Of a DNA stretch of 64,000 bases, positions 35,400 to 46,130 are shown in pieces; position 1 is the first letter of the stretch; every line of letters begins with the position of its first letter. This DNA comes from Amborella trichopoda (Eukaryota > Streptophyta > Magnoliopsida > Amborellales > Amborellaceae): the NCBI RefSeq assembly GCF_000471905.2, contig NW_006494789.1, forward strand, positions 4,147,766 through 4,211,765. Direction: 5' to 3'. The notes below the pieces were generated by a model. The model saw nothing but the letters and a program-made list of their open reading frames with translations. It did not search any database and was not told where the DNA came from. The position numbers were made by a program, and so were the translations under genes.

Positions 35400-35820
35400 C
35401 TGATAAAGAAGTGTTCTGTGCTGAGCTTCTTCATGTGTGGGAAATGTACGTCAATAGAGCCTTTCAATCTGATCTAGGAGGAGCTGGAGTGGTATTCCTG
35501 ACTCCAAAAGGAGGAGTACTATCACTTTCTTTCTTTCTCACTGAAGATGGTTCTCATAATGAAGTAGAATATCAAACCCTTATAATCGGGTTGGAGATAG
35601 CCTTCGACCTAGGCTTGGAGTAGCTCAAGATCTGTGGCAACTCTGAGTTGGTTATCAGGTAGCTTAAAGGGATCTATGAAGTGAGAAAAGACACTCTCAA
35701 GCCCTATGACGATATTGTAAAATAGTACATGGCACAGTTTCAGGATGTATCCTTGAATTACATTCTCAGGAGGCTAAACTCGTAGGCAGATGCACTTGCA
35801 AAACTCAGCGCTACAATTTA
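35400..35820 (+). pseudogene. pol: second, archaeal-type RNase H (Element 3)
   Basis: Tat-lineage elements carry an extra RNase H after the first. Here GAGVVFLTPKGGVLSLSFFL, HNEVEYQTLIIGLEIAFDLG and ADALAKLSA give its pattern. The first catalytic Asp is Asn (MYVNRAF, codon at 35453) and the third is Asn too (GNSELVIRQL), while NEVEY and the last Asp are kept. In-frame stops at 35621, 35660 and 35726. Inactive. Confidence 0.8.
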
Positions 35821-35888
35821 GTTGTCCTCATCAGGACCCACGCTTGTTTGGGTGATAGAATGGAGACACATTGAACTAAGAACTAAGT

Positions 35889-36645
35889 TTGATGCGGATG
35901 TCGAGAGAAATACCTTCAGAGTGTCATCCTTATCCATTTAGAGCACTTCTATCGGCTAACGAAGTAATTAAGACTAAACAAGAAGTGCCACAGAGTCAAG
36001 GAGCTAAGGGTCCAAACCAAGAACCAGAATTCTTTGACACAATATGCACGAGAATTGAACAGGTAGAAGATTGGAGAGAGTCCATCATTAGTTTCCTAAA
36101 ACATGGCAGGCACTCGGAAGATCTTGTCGAACGCAACAACTTACGTCGAATGTCTACCAAGTACACCCTCCTTGAAGGAGATTCTCTCTTCAGACGGTCA
36201 TTTGATGGTATTCTTCTTAGATGTGTAGACGTCCATGAAGCAAATAAGATGTTAGAAGAAGTCCACTCAGGCATTTGTGGACTACACCAGTCCGATCCTA
36301 AGCTCTATAAACGAATACACAGGTTGGGATACTATTGGCCTTCCATGATCACCGATTCCTTAGGCTATGCTAAAAAGTACCAAGTGTGCCAAATACACTC
36401 GAGCCTTGTCCACCAGCCTTCAGAGCCCTTACACCCTACAGTTGCATCATGGCCATTCTCATAATGGGGTATGGACATTATTGGGCTTATTGACCCTCCT
36501 TCGATAATGGGCCATGTTTTTATTCTAGCTGCAACCGATTATTTCTTTAAATGGGCTGAAGCGGTCTCCCATAAGCAAGTTTCTAGGACTATGGTGGCCC
36601 ACTTCGTTCGACATCATATCATATATCGCTTCGGAGTGTAATCCC
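35889..36645 (+). pseudogene. pol: integrase, truncated before the catalytic Glu (Element 3)
   Basis: The longest ORF of the element (191 codons, 35889-36461) carries the N-terminal zinc region: EVHSGICGLHQSDPKLY then YYWPSMITDSLGYAKKYQVCQ, where the first zinc-binding Cys is Tyr. Past a stop, the core has the first Asp in WGMDIIG (36474) and the second-strand block AATDYFFKWAEAV (36531-36569). Sequence stops matching after VRHHIIYRFGV at about 36641. The expected second and third catalytic residues of D-D-E and the C-terminal domain are therefore gone. Confidence 0.85.
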
Positions 36646-36791
36646 TTCTTCAATACTGACGTTTCCATCATTGCCCTCATGTACTTCAAAACGAATGGGG
36701 TCAGTAACTCACCTATAAAATCACAGGTGCTGACTTCTCCCCCCCTTGGAAGCCTCTTCACATCAGGAATTCTGTAGGAAGAATCAGCCAT
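36646..36791 (-). pseudogene. antisense ORF fragment joined to the broken integrase (Element 3)
   Basis: The minus strand encodes SSYRIPDVKRLPRGGEVST, LLTPFVLKYMRAMMETSV and more, open for 88 codons (36525-36791), though the part left of 36645 overlaps integrase and is a shadow. I do not recognise the family. Its position and direction match the antisense ORF of Element 2, so it may be a remnant of the same gene, from a part not kept in Element 2. Confidence 0.4.
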
Positions 36792-36835
36792 GATAGAAGA
36801 TTCACTCCCAAATTAAAAACTGTTAAGACACCGGA

Positions 36836-37215
36836 TCAGTGCCAGCTGCGTCCGCTAACGCTTAGCACCGACTGTGTGGTCAAAGTTTGGTACCGGTTGA
36901 ACTTGTTAATGCCTAGCGCCGGCTATATCTGCCAATGCCCAACACCGATTGAGTGCCAATGGCTAGTGCCAGTTGAGTCTGTCGATGCTCAACGCCGGTT
37001 GAGCTTATCAATCCCCAGGGCCGGTTGAGTGCCAATTGCTAGTGTCGGATGAGTCTATCGACGCTCAACGTCGGTCGAGCTTGTTAATACCCAGAGCTGA
37101 TTGTGTGCCAATGGCTAGCGTCGACTGAGTTTGTTAACACTCCAAGTTAGTTGAGCTTGCCAATGGCCAATGCTGTTTGCGTTTACCAACATCTAGCACC
37201 GGTTGTGTTTGAATC
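36836..37215. repeat. tandem repeat with CTAGCGCCGGTTG-like core (Element 3)
   Basis: Roughly ten units of 30-40 bp containing variants of AATGCCTAGCGCCGGTTGAG. The core resembles one arm plus loop of the LTR stem-loop units, but the second arm is not regularly present. Confidence 0.8.
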
Positions 37216-38115
37216 TCTCACACGTGCCATGGATTTTACGCGCGACACCTCGAGCTTTGCTATGCCAACTGACAATCAACACCACATCATTTTTCTCTGC
37301 CTGACACATGAACAAGGTAACCATACACCTTCCTTGTGATGGTCTACCTTCAGTAACCGTTCATTTTCCTATACCCTTCGATTTCCACCGGAACTCCTCT
37401 ACCATTCCTGAAAAACCTCTGCAAGTTTCCCTAAGTTACTGAGATACTCCAAAAAAACACTGGGAAAGCCCTTAAAATCCCCAAAAAACTTACCAAGACT
37501 TGTGAAAATGCTCACTGATGCAATTCCTGTCTCTTCTACCCTCGAAATTACAGCCAGAATCTCCACTGTTTCCTGGTGATCCTTGCAAACTCCTGCAACT
37601 CTTGTGTTTTTGGCAAGCCCTTAAAAATCTTGCTGAAGTCTTACATGTGAGGCTTGTCGAAACTCTTGCTCTCTTGCCCCCTGTTCCTACAAACACTAAT
37701 CCCTGGCAGACTTTTGCTTGCTGAAACCTTCCCTGTAAAACCCTTGCCTCTTGCTGGAGTTTCTATCAGGCACTCTTGCTCACAATTAAAAAAAAATCTT
37801 GGTTCAAGTTTTTTTATCTTCGGTGAAAATTGAAGGAAACTGGGGTTTTATCCCTTTATATAGCCAACGCTACCCTCAAACACCCCTCACAAATTGAGAA
37901 TTCCAGTCGTGTCCAAGGAAAGCGAAGAGACGATGAGCCGGGTCGAGCTTTGACCTGAGGATCAAGGTAAGTCTCATCGCTGCCTGAAAATTCCAACGAA
38001 TAGGCTGGGCCGGGTCGGGGTTCGACCCAAGGCTCGTGGTAACTCTCATAGTTGCCTGAAAAATTTCGTCAAAAGTGCTGGACCGGGTCGGGCAGTGGTC
38101 ATGGCTCAAATATCA
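37216..38115 (-). promoter_or_regulatory. antisense promoter and leader region (Element 3)
   Basis: Minus-strand TATA box at 37852-37863 (CTATATAAAGGG). Downstream on the minus strand (37330-37840) is a leader-like region without long ORFs, whose general look resembles that of Elements 1 and 2 at the same place. Upstream (37870-38115) a motif with CCCGACCCGGCCCAGC and CTCGACCCGGCTCATC recurs three times. Most of the ORF the promoter would serve has been replaced by the repeat at 36836-37215. Confidence 0.5.
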
Positions 38116-38119
38116 ATCC

Positions 38120-38430
38120 ATACCCAGTGTCAGCTGTGTTGTTGAAGTTATCTAGCACCGGCTATGTTTCGCCAACCACAGCGCCGACTGCGTGCTCTGC
38201 AACTCAGCACCTGTTGTGTGCTCAGCAACTCAGTGCCGACTGTATGTCTAGCAACTCAGTGCCAACTGTGTTCAAGCAATAGCACGGGCCGTCCTCAATA
38301 CTGGCTATGTTTTTAATAATCCAGTGCCGATTGACTGGTTAAGAAGCAGTGTTGGCCACCTTCAGCGCCGACTAACTGCTCAAGAAATAATTGTTGCTTC
38401 ACCTAACGCCAGCTGTATTTCAAGCAGTCT
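38120..38430. repeat. second tandem repeat with GCGCCGACTG-like core (Element 3)
   Basis: Units such as CACAGCGCCGACTGCG, AACTCAGTGCCGACTGTA and TTCAGCGCCGACTAAC, spaced about 28-40 bp. This is the same core word as in the LTR array. Confidence 0.75.
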
Positions 38431-38925
38431 ATTGTTGTATACTCCAGGTCGAAGTCTTGTGTGTCCTATCCCTATCCCTATCCCCATGGAGTTGCACCCA
38501 ATCAATTGCGCCCAAGCCGTGACTTATCATCCCCAATGGAGTCAAGAGAAGGTCACTGTCCCTCATCCCTAATAGAAGTCACTCTCATACTGCAGCTCAT
38601 TATCCCCAGTGGAGTTAGGGTCAGTCTTACCTCTTCAATTCCCAGTGAGTCTGTTTCGCACCAAGCTATCTTATCCCCAGGGAGTCAGATTACCTGTCAT
38701 AAGCCAATTCTCCATAGAGTCTCATCTTTCACCTCAGGGAGTCAAGCTTGGCCCCCTAATCCCCAGTGAAGTTTGCTTCCATTTGCCATCCATCGTTAGC
38801 CCACCATCTCCATCTGAGCCCTCTGCTTGTCTACAACCTTAACCATTTTATCCCCAAGGAGTAGGATTCCCATCCACATACCTATTCCCCATGGAGCTCC
38901 ACCTACATGGCGACCCACACAATGG
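38431..38925 (+). other. non-coding 3' region of Element 3
   Basis: Contains repeated CCCCAGTGGAGTCA / CCCCAGGGAGTCAG words, like those at 58960-59140 in Element 1. Reading frames of 80-100 codons here are not conserved and I do not treat them as genes. Confidence 0.5.
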
Positions 38926-38929
38926 TCTA

Positions 38930-39790
38930 GATGCACTACCCTAAACTGCAAGGTCCAAACTATATGACCTTAAACTGTAGTGGAGGTCTCGATGCATGAC
39001 CCTAAACTTCATGGTCTAAACTATATGACCTTAAACTGTAGCGGAGATCAAGTTGCACGACCTTAAACTGCACGGTCCTAGTTGCATGACTCTAAAACTG
39101 CATAACCACGGTCCAAACTATATGACCTTAAACTGTAGCGGAGATCTAGTTGCCCGACATTAACTGCACGGTCCTTGTTGCATGACTCTAAAGCTGCATA
39201 ACCATGGTCCAAACTATATGACCTTAAACTGTAGCGGAGGTCTAGTTGAACGACTTTAAATTGCACGGTCGTAGTTGCATGACTCTAAAATTGCATAACC
39301 ATGGTCCAAACTATATGACCGTATACTATAGTGGAGGTCCTAATTGGATGACTCTAAAACTGCATAACCATGGTCCAAACTATATGAGCTTAAACTGTAG
39401 TGGAGTTCTAGTTGAGCGACCTTAAACTGAACGGTCATAGTTGCATGACTCTAAAACTGAATAACCATGGTCCAAACTATATGACCTTAAACTGTAGCAG
39501 AGGTCTAGTTGCATGACCTTAAACTGTTCGGTCCTAGTTGCATGACTCTAAAACTACATAATCATGGTCCAAACTATATGACCTACAATGTAGTGGAGGT
39601 CCTAGTTTCATGACTCTAAAACTGCATAACCATGGTCCAAACTATAAGACCTTAAACTGTAACGGAGGTCTAGGTGCACGACCTTAAACTGCACGGTCTT
39701 AGCCGCATGACTTTAAAACTGCATAGCTATGGTCTAGTTGTATGACCCTAAAACTATAGTGCATGTCCTGACTGGATGACATTAAATGGC
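38930..39790 (+). repeat. 3' tandem-repeat array of Element 3 (about 32-bp monomers, 66- and 97-bp blocks)
   Basis: The word GGTCCAAACTATATGACC recurs at about 38952, 39013, 39110, 39206, 39303, 39372, 39469, 39566 and 39632, that is at steps of 61-69 or 96-97 bp. Within blocks ATGACCTTAAACTG and ATGACTCTAAAACTG alternate at about 32 bp. So two-monomer and three-monomer blocks are mixed. Confidence 0.9.
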
Positions 39791-41316
39791 TTCGCACAGG
39801 TCCCGGAGGCATGACCTTAAAAATCGCCCCCACATACGTGGACACACCTTTTACGTGCATGTTCACGCACGTCTTCCCTAACTGACCATGTGCGTGCACC
39901 ACTTTTACTACCTCCATAGTTAGTTCTTTCCCATCATCATTCTACATCATTCCCCAGTGGGTCTCACCCGCGCTCACAAAACGACGAACCATCCCTCCAT
40001 CCATACTCGTCGTAAGCTAATGGGCCACCATTTTTCATTTTTCATTCACCTTCCATATGTCATAGGTAGCCTCATTCCATCTCCCAAAAGTGAGCTAAAA
40101 TCACTACCATACTCTCTCCATGGCCTCTAAAGACTGCCATTCATCACCATCACAGTTTAGCTGTATGACCTTAAACTAGGCCATATAACGTTAAAAGGAT
40201 TTGCACAGGTCCCGAAGACATGACCTTAAACACGCCTTCACAAGAAATAATGGGCACGGTGTATACCTTGATAAGGGAACACCATGAGTAAAAATGACGG
40301 ACGGGCATGGTCACGTAACCATGAGTAAAAGAGTTCTGTGAATAAAAAAACCGGGTATGATGAAAACCTGGAACAACATCATGAGTTAAAATGGAAGAAT
40401 AAGGGTGGACATGACCGAAAGAAAATGGGTAAAAGTGCCCCAAATAAAAAGAAGTTGGTGAAAACCATCTCTACTGCGACGCTTCCCAAGTTCAAGTGAA
40501 AATCCACAAAGGACTCTTGGACCAACAAACAGGTTGATGCAGCGTTTGCCTCAACAGGCGGCTTCAGCTCTCACTCAAAAAGAAAAATCCTTGGTGTTAC
40601 AATACCAGGAACAAAAAATACGTGCTCTAAGGAAAAGATTCTGACAGCTTAAGTGCAGTTGCAAAAGGACTCGAATGACAGAATACTCGCCAAGACGGCA
40701 AGACAAGTCTCATGAAGAAGAACATTATTCCCATGAGGTCACAAACACACTCTAAAAGTACTAAAAAGGTAAGAAATTGATAAAGCCAGAGCGAACCTGC
40801 CAAAGACTTCAGCCCACCTTGCCAACAGACCCAAACCATCAAGACCGGCTAACAAAACTACCCCTGACTGGACCTAGTAGATGAGACCTACGGTGGTATT
40901 CTGATTGTCAAAAGAAAACCTGGTGTAGCAGCAAACAACACCGATCAAAGAAAACAAATGAACCCAGACCAAATGGGAACAATGCCCTTCGACATGGCAC
41001 TCAATTGCCAGATGGGTCCGATTCTGACTAATGAGGTCTGTACAAAATCTTTTGCTTCAGAATCACAAACAGTCCACATGAGGGTGAGGACTTCGACAAG
41101 ATCCCTTAAAAAAGTCTCTTCTCCCCCTAAATTCTCCACGGACGGACCCGCGAACAATGCATCCCCACGTCTAAGTATCCTAGTTCCACCATTGTGTGAA
41201 TCTCCTCGACGTTCATGTGGTCCTGTGGCTAGGAAGAAAAAAGTAAAATCTGAAGGAAATTTTCCAAATGTTGTCCTTCTCGCTTTTTTAGAAGCGCAAC
41301 ATTCAGTGGGGCAAGC
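39791..41316 (+). other. 3' non-coding region up to the polypurine tract (Element 3)
   Basis: Holds the CATGAGTAAAA block (40280-40440), shared in order with Elements 1 and 2, and no supported gene. The stretch before the LTR, CATTCAGTGGGGCAAGC (41300-41316), is in the polypurine position; Elements 1 and 2 have close equivalents there. Confidence 0.6.
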
Positions 41317-43681
41317 TGTTTGAATGCATTTTTCAGCACCTTGGTCCCTGATGTGGAATGAATAAGAAGCAGGTCAATAAAGCTTACAAAATAAGTTGAA
41401 ATTCTATTAGTCTCACAATTGCCCCAGAACTTGTCAAGATCTTCATCAGTTCTCCAAAAGGCCACCTGCTAAGTTTCATCGTGATTAGACATGTCTAAGG
41501 CAGTGAACACAAAGAAACAATTTCAGCAAAATTGGCTTCTAACACCCTGAAATAGACCTTGTAACTACAACTATATTGTTGGTGCGTCAAACAGCTATTG
41601 GACCATCGCCGTTGGATCTGACACGGTCGAAAACCCTTATGGGTCAAGTTTTTGCTTAATCGGATACTCCAGGACAAAGTTATGAGTAAAAACCTGAAAA
41701 GGGGTAGGCCGCACACTATTCCTGTGTGCCCACCTTACACCAAAATAAGATTAAAGGTGGCCGATTTTACAGTCATAGGCAGTGACTTTCGGGGCCTTTA
41801 TCTCACTCGTTCCAAGTCAAATAGCGTTCAAATTTGGTGAGCATGTTCGTCGCAGCAAGTCGAATGATTCGATAGGTGGTACGCCCCTTGATGATGCCCG
41901 AGCAGGGAGAAAAACTACAAAGAAGTTGCTGATCCGTGAAGAAAGTTGCAAAAACTTCTGCAGCAGCACCCCTCATTCCAGTGGTCAAATAGCGACGCTC
42001 GTATACCCGATCGACATGAAACCAATTGCATTATGTGCGTAAGGTCCGAGGTCATCTCTGGTCGGAACCTCATGTTCGATGAACGGTTGGATTTCACATA
42101 TGGAGGCATCAAAACTTCTGTAAATTCCAGCCGTTGGATTTCAAGATTCCGATGAAAAACCTAAGACGACGAAATCTTCATTTGGACATGAAATCGAGCT
42201 ATGCTTATTGCAACGTGATCGTGACGGCATGCTCAATGTGATTCAACGAGGAAACTAAACAAAAATATCAAGGAGTGAGCATACAATCGACATGAAGTTT
42301 TCAAGATTCATCCAAAATTCAAATCTCATGATCATGGCTCAAAAACATGATTCATAGCTCGAAGTTGGTATCAAAGCGATTGCCATGTCGAGCCCCAAAG
42401 GAAAACAATCATCTTTTGATCAAATGGGCATCAAAACAATCTTGGGTCAGTCATGGAAGATCACGCAAGTTCTCGGGTAGCAGCAAGGATTGTTCTGGAA
42501 TTCCACACATTGTTAGGTAGGGGCAAAACAGTCCTTTTGCACTCATTTTTAGAATTTATTTTAATTCAATTAAATTGTAATTATCTTTAATTCTAGGTAG
42601 TTTTTGGGAGTACACCCACGTTTTCGCCCAATTCTATATAAACAGGCAATGCCTCATTATATAGAAAAGAAGAAAAGGGTTGGATTCATTTTCTTGGATC
42701 AATCAATAAAGTTCTAAATTTTGCTTGAGCTGGTGGGTATGTCTTGAAGAGAGAGAGAGAGAGAGGAGAGATAAGAAAAGGGTCGGTACCCTTCGATAAG
42801 ATAACTTTCTCTCTCCTCCCCTCTTTCTCTCTCCTCCCTCTTTCTTCTCCTCCCTTCTTTCGCATCTTTATCTATTTCTCTCTTCTTCTCATCTCTATCT
42901 CTCTTTCTCTATCTTCTTCTCATCTTTATCTCTCTTTCTCTCTTCTTCTCATATTTATCTCTCTTTCTCTCTCTTCTTCTCATCTTTATCTCTCTTATCT
43001 CATTTCTTATTCTTTCCTTATAACCTTCATTCTGTTCTTCTTTCAATTGATCAAGAAGGGTTGAGATTAGCCTCTTATGATAGTCCTGTCGTCTAACCAT
43101 AATGTTGTTGTGCCAAAATGTACTGTGCTCGCTTTATTACCTTGACAGACTAACCATCGTGCTTAGCTAGTCAGTATCGATAATGACGTCTAGTAGTAAT
43201 CCTGTAAGCCGGTCTGAGTTATCAAGCCCGTTTTACTACCACGTCAGACCAATTATTCACCAACTTAGTCATTGTGCTGATCTCCCCGCTTAGTCGAATT
43301 CTTCTCTCCCCCATCTTTCTTCTCTTATTCTTCTCTTCTTCTTTTGAATGCGCATGCCTATCCAACCGACCTACCCTATAACCTTTGCCATATGTGTGTG
43401 ATTGCAGAAAATAGGAAAATCCAAGCCAAGGGAGGCGATTCCGAACCAGTTTTATTATTGGGGGGATTTCTTCGTGATCTAAGAGGGCGCCCATGTGAGT
43501 CAGCTCAAGTAAGTCCCGAACCCACCATAAATTTTTCTCTCACTGATTGGTAATACATGCCCTCGTTCTCGAATGAGGTTCCCGAGAGAGAGATATCACA
43601 AAGTCTTGGGTCCCTCTGAAACCCGAGACGTGTGCCGCCCGATTGTCAAAGATCCGAAGGGTGAGTTCGAGGCACTAACCA
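41317..43681 (+). repeat. 3' LTR of Element 3
   Basis: 2.37 kb. Same start and end as the 5' LTR, without the stem-loop array. It is followed by Element 2 sequence (AGGGACTCATAATTCATGG), not a primer site. Confidence 0.9.
42633..42642 (+). promoter_or_regulatory. LTR TATA box (Element 3, 3' LTR)
   Basis: TCTATATAAA with the same surroundings as at 27411. Confidence 0.7.
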
Positions 43682-44580
43682 AGGGACTCATAATTCATGG
43701 TTCTCATGATTTGATGAGCCTGCTTGCAATAAATGCTCCAGTCTGGGGGAGCTTTGGCTTCGATTCGAGGTACATTGCTTTTGAGCTCATCATTAGTCTT
43801 GGTCTCAAGGAGAAACTCCTTGAAATGCTTTGAAGCGAAGCGCATAGCCTTCAATTGATTCTGGAGGCTACGCACTTCGCTCCTCAGCTTTGTCATGGGG
43901 TCTTATTCTTGAGAGCCAGAGAGCTCACTCTTGTCGGCCTATACTTCTTTGATGACCCCTAAGAAGTGTAATACCTTCTTTTGGCTGCCATCTATCCTCT
44001 TGTTCAGGGCGGATGGAACCTGAAGCACCTTCTGTGGTGGTTGGTGCGCCAGTTCTGTCTCTAGAAGAGCGATGGGAACATGCAGAACCTTTTGCTGATT
44101 TGATGTGTAGGTGACCCTTAGCGTTGAGAGGTCCACCTCTGGGGCTTCCTTGGGCTAAAGGGCTACTTTTGACTCGTCTTTTTGTTATGGTGAATCAGAA
44201 GTAGAGGGAGAAACTTTACCTCATGGAGAGGACATCATGACCTCAGAGAGGTGGCAAGGGATACTTAGGCGGATGAGGATCAACGGGAGGATCTTGCCTT
44301 GTCTTTCCTCTTCTTTGAGTATGTGCATGATCATTCACTCGAGATCCTCAACGTCATCATGAGACGAAGGTCCTATCTCTCTCACAGACTTTCGCCCATC
44401 ATCTTTGGACTTTTTTGGTGCTAGAAGGTCTGTGAAATAGTACTTGGTGTCGGCGTAGTGAGTCTTACCTACGGGGAACGGTCTTTTGTTAGAATCGACC
44501 CTATGTTGCCTTCCATCTCGGCTGTACTTGAAACATTGGTGGAGCGTGGAAGGAACCACCCCCTAATCGTGAAGCCAAAG
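43682..44580 (-). pseudogene. post-protease tail of the gag-protease ORF (Element 2)
   Basis: Minus-strand reading gives, in order, VPSTLHQCFKYSRDGRQHRV, THYADTKYYFTDLLAPKKSK, LRVTYTSNQQKVLHVPIALL and QAHQIMRTMNYES. Each has a clear counterpart in Element 1 (55497-56350), so this was once translated after protease. Function unknown; the first part may be the C-terminal half of the protease. Frame changes and stops separate the blocks. Interrupted by Element 3 at 43682 and continued at 26098. Confidence 0.7.
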
Positions 44581-44618
44581 ACAACCCAGTAGGACATTGT
44601 AAGAGGTGTCGGTGTCGA

Positions 44619-45404
44619 TTACATGGAACTGAGCGTAATCGTTGAGGTCACCGATCTTGAGACAAAGGCGCACTGTGCCAGCTGGCCTTTCTCCTGACTA
44701 GTTGAACCCTTACATAGTGATGTGGGAGTGAGGTCATCATACCTTAATCCCAATCGGGTGAGAATCCTTCTTGGGATCAGGTTAACTACTGACCCTCCAT
44801 CCAACATGATCCGACTGAGAGGGTAGGCATGTAGCTCACCATTCACGAAGAGGGAGCGATTGTGGAATTTTCCTCCCAACTGAAGGTCATCTTCGGAAAA
44901 GGAGATTGACATGCACCCACTTAGAATGGCCAGGTCAACCTCAGTAGGTTCCACTTCAGTCTTGTACACTTCTAGGTTAGAAAGAGCTAAGACCAAAGCC
45001 ATACGATAGTCTCTAAACAACAAGAGAGCATCATAGATACTTGAAATAGCTGGAAGCTTTCTCAAGTGCCCAATTACATCGTATTTTACTTTATCCTCAT
45101 TTGCCCTCTGTGTTCCTGATCCAATCACTGGTGTAGGTGGTAGGGTAGGCTTAGGAACAAGTTTTGGTTGAGTCTTGGTTTGTGACACTAGCTGAATTTG
45201 CTGTTCGGCCAGTGCGATCTGAGTTGATGAGGTAATAATAGGGATTTGTGTTAGGGATGTAGAGGCTTGAGTTCTAGGCTTAGGGAAAAGTGAAGGATCA
45301 GGAAGCTTGAGGACCTTGAACATTTGAGGTGATGGCTGTAGCTTCTTTCTCGATCTTAGACTTATTTGCCCTGTGCTGGCTGGAATTTCCAAGATTTGCA
45401 TCAT
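44619..45404 (-). pseudogene. pro: retropepsin-like protease (Element 2)
   Basis: Protease would cut the element polyprotein. The frame is open for 261 codons. A Pro/Gln/Thr-rich linker (residues about 20-95) precedes KVKYDVIGHLRKLPAISSIY and ALLLFRDYRMALVLALSNLE. The active-site loop is MLDGGSVVNLIPRRIL at residues 200-216, with D-G-G in place of the usual D-S/T-G, preceded by FVNGELHAYPLSR. Near residue 230 the frame shifts compared with Element 1, so the C-terminal strands are read only in another frame. Nearly intact apart from that. Confidence 0.8.
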
Positions 45405-46130
45405 GTGGGAGGCTTCGTTGAAAGGGGAACTCGAGGATGAATCGGCTTTGACTCAGGTCGTCAGGGCATCGGTGGCTGTAGAGAATCCTCTCCCCTGGGC
45501 CAACATTTCTCTGAGGAGTTCTTGCTGTGGCATGGTGAGGCAGGTGTCTCCAAACTCTCTGTTTAGAGAGTCGAAGATTGGGCATCACTGAGCGATACCT
45601 GTAGAAGGAATAGAGGAGAGGGAAGGAGAAGAAGGGTTAGAACGATCCGGGCAGCTTTTTATGTCGTCGTCGGAATTGGATGTTTGCAAGGCATATTTAA
45701 GGTCTTGCCTTGGCTTTGACTGTTGTGGGGTGTTTTTAACATCGTCACCCATTTTGAATGACTCCTGAGATATTGATGACTCAGAGCCATCTGCCTGAAT
45801 GGATGATAAGAGGAGGCAAGCTGTGCCTGGGATGAAGTCCCTCAAGGTTGGCAGCAGAGGAAGGGGCACGAGGAACTCTTCCTTTACTGATGGTTGAGGA
45901 GGACGATTCGTTCAGCGGGCTAACCTAGGTGCTTGCCGTCTCCTTTGAGATCATTGAGGGGGTGTTTGGACCTCCTTATCATGCTAGCGAGAGGCGGTAG
46001 CCTGGGGGACTGGCTCGCGTCTTAGGGACTTGAGCCTGCTTCGTCCATGGTAGACTTCTCAGGGCTGAGAGGTCGAGGGCCTTGAGGATTCCGGTGCATA
46101 CTTATGAGGGGCCTGCAACGTGGCTTCTTC
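45405..46130 (-). pseudogene. gag-protease spacer (Element 2)
   Basis: Minus-strand ORF 45585-45869 reads ESFKMGDDVKNTPQQSKPRQ and SNSDDDIKSCPDRSN, matching Elements 1 and 3. Then EFGDTCLTMPQQELLREMLA (about 45470-45560) matches Element 1. Low-complexity, charged; likely a linker. Confidence 0.65.

Larger units (their letters stand above)
26099..43681 (+). mobile_element. Element 3: Tat/Ogre-like gypsy element with RT and partial integrase
   Basis: About 17.6 kb. LTRs are 26099-29480 and 41317-43681, starting TGTTTGAATGCATTTTTC, a different subfamily from Elements 1 and 2. Flanks are GAGGG (26094-26098) and AAGGG (43681-43685, sharing one base with the LTR end). The uninterrupted target can be seen in Element 1 at 56360-56390. 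Order inside: primer site, upstream ORF, gag, knuckle, RT, RNase H, archaeal-type RNase H, integrase (cut short), antisense fragment, tandem repeats, reverse promoter, more repeats, LTR. No retropepsin was found. Confidence 0.9.

Noticed and set aside
33967..36645. Endogenous pararetrovirus
   Set aside because: RT wording, archaeal-type RNase H, integrase and flanking LTRs with primer site identify a Tat-like Ty3/gypsy element; no movement or coat protein is seen.
38324..38842. Overlapping ORFs of 77-102 codons
   Set aside because: Lie in non-coding repeat sequence of Element 3, unconserved in Elements 1 and 2.
42744..43064. 106-codon ORF with runs of Leu and Ser
   Set aside because: Pyrimidine-rich microsatellite in an LTR; low-complexity translation only. 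The same holds for 27499-27846 and 10566-10856.
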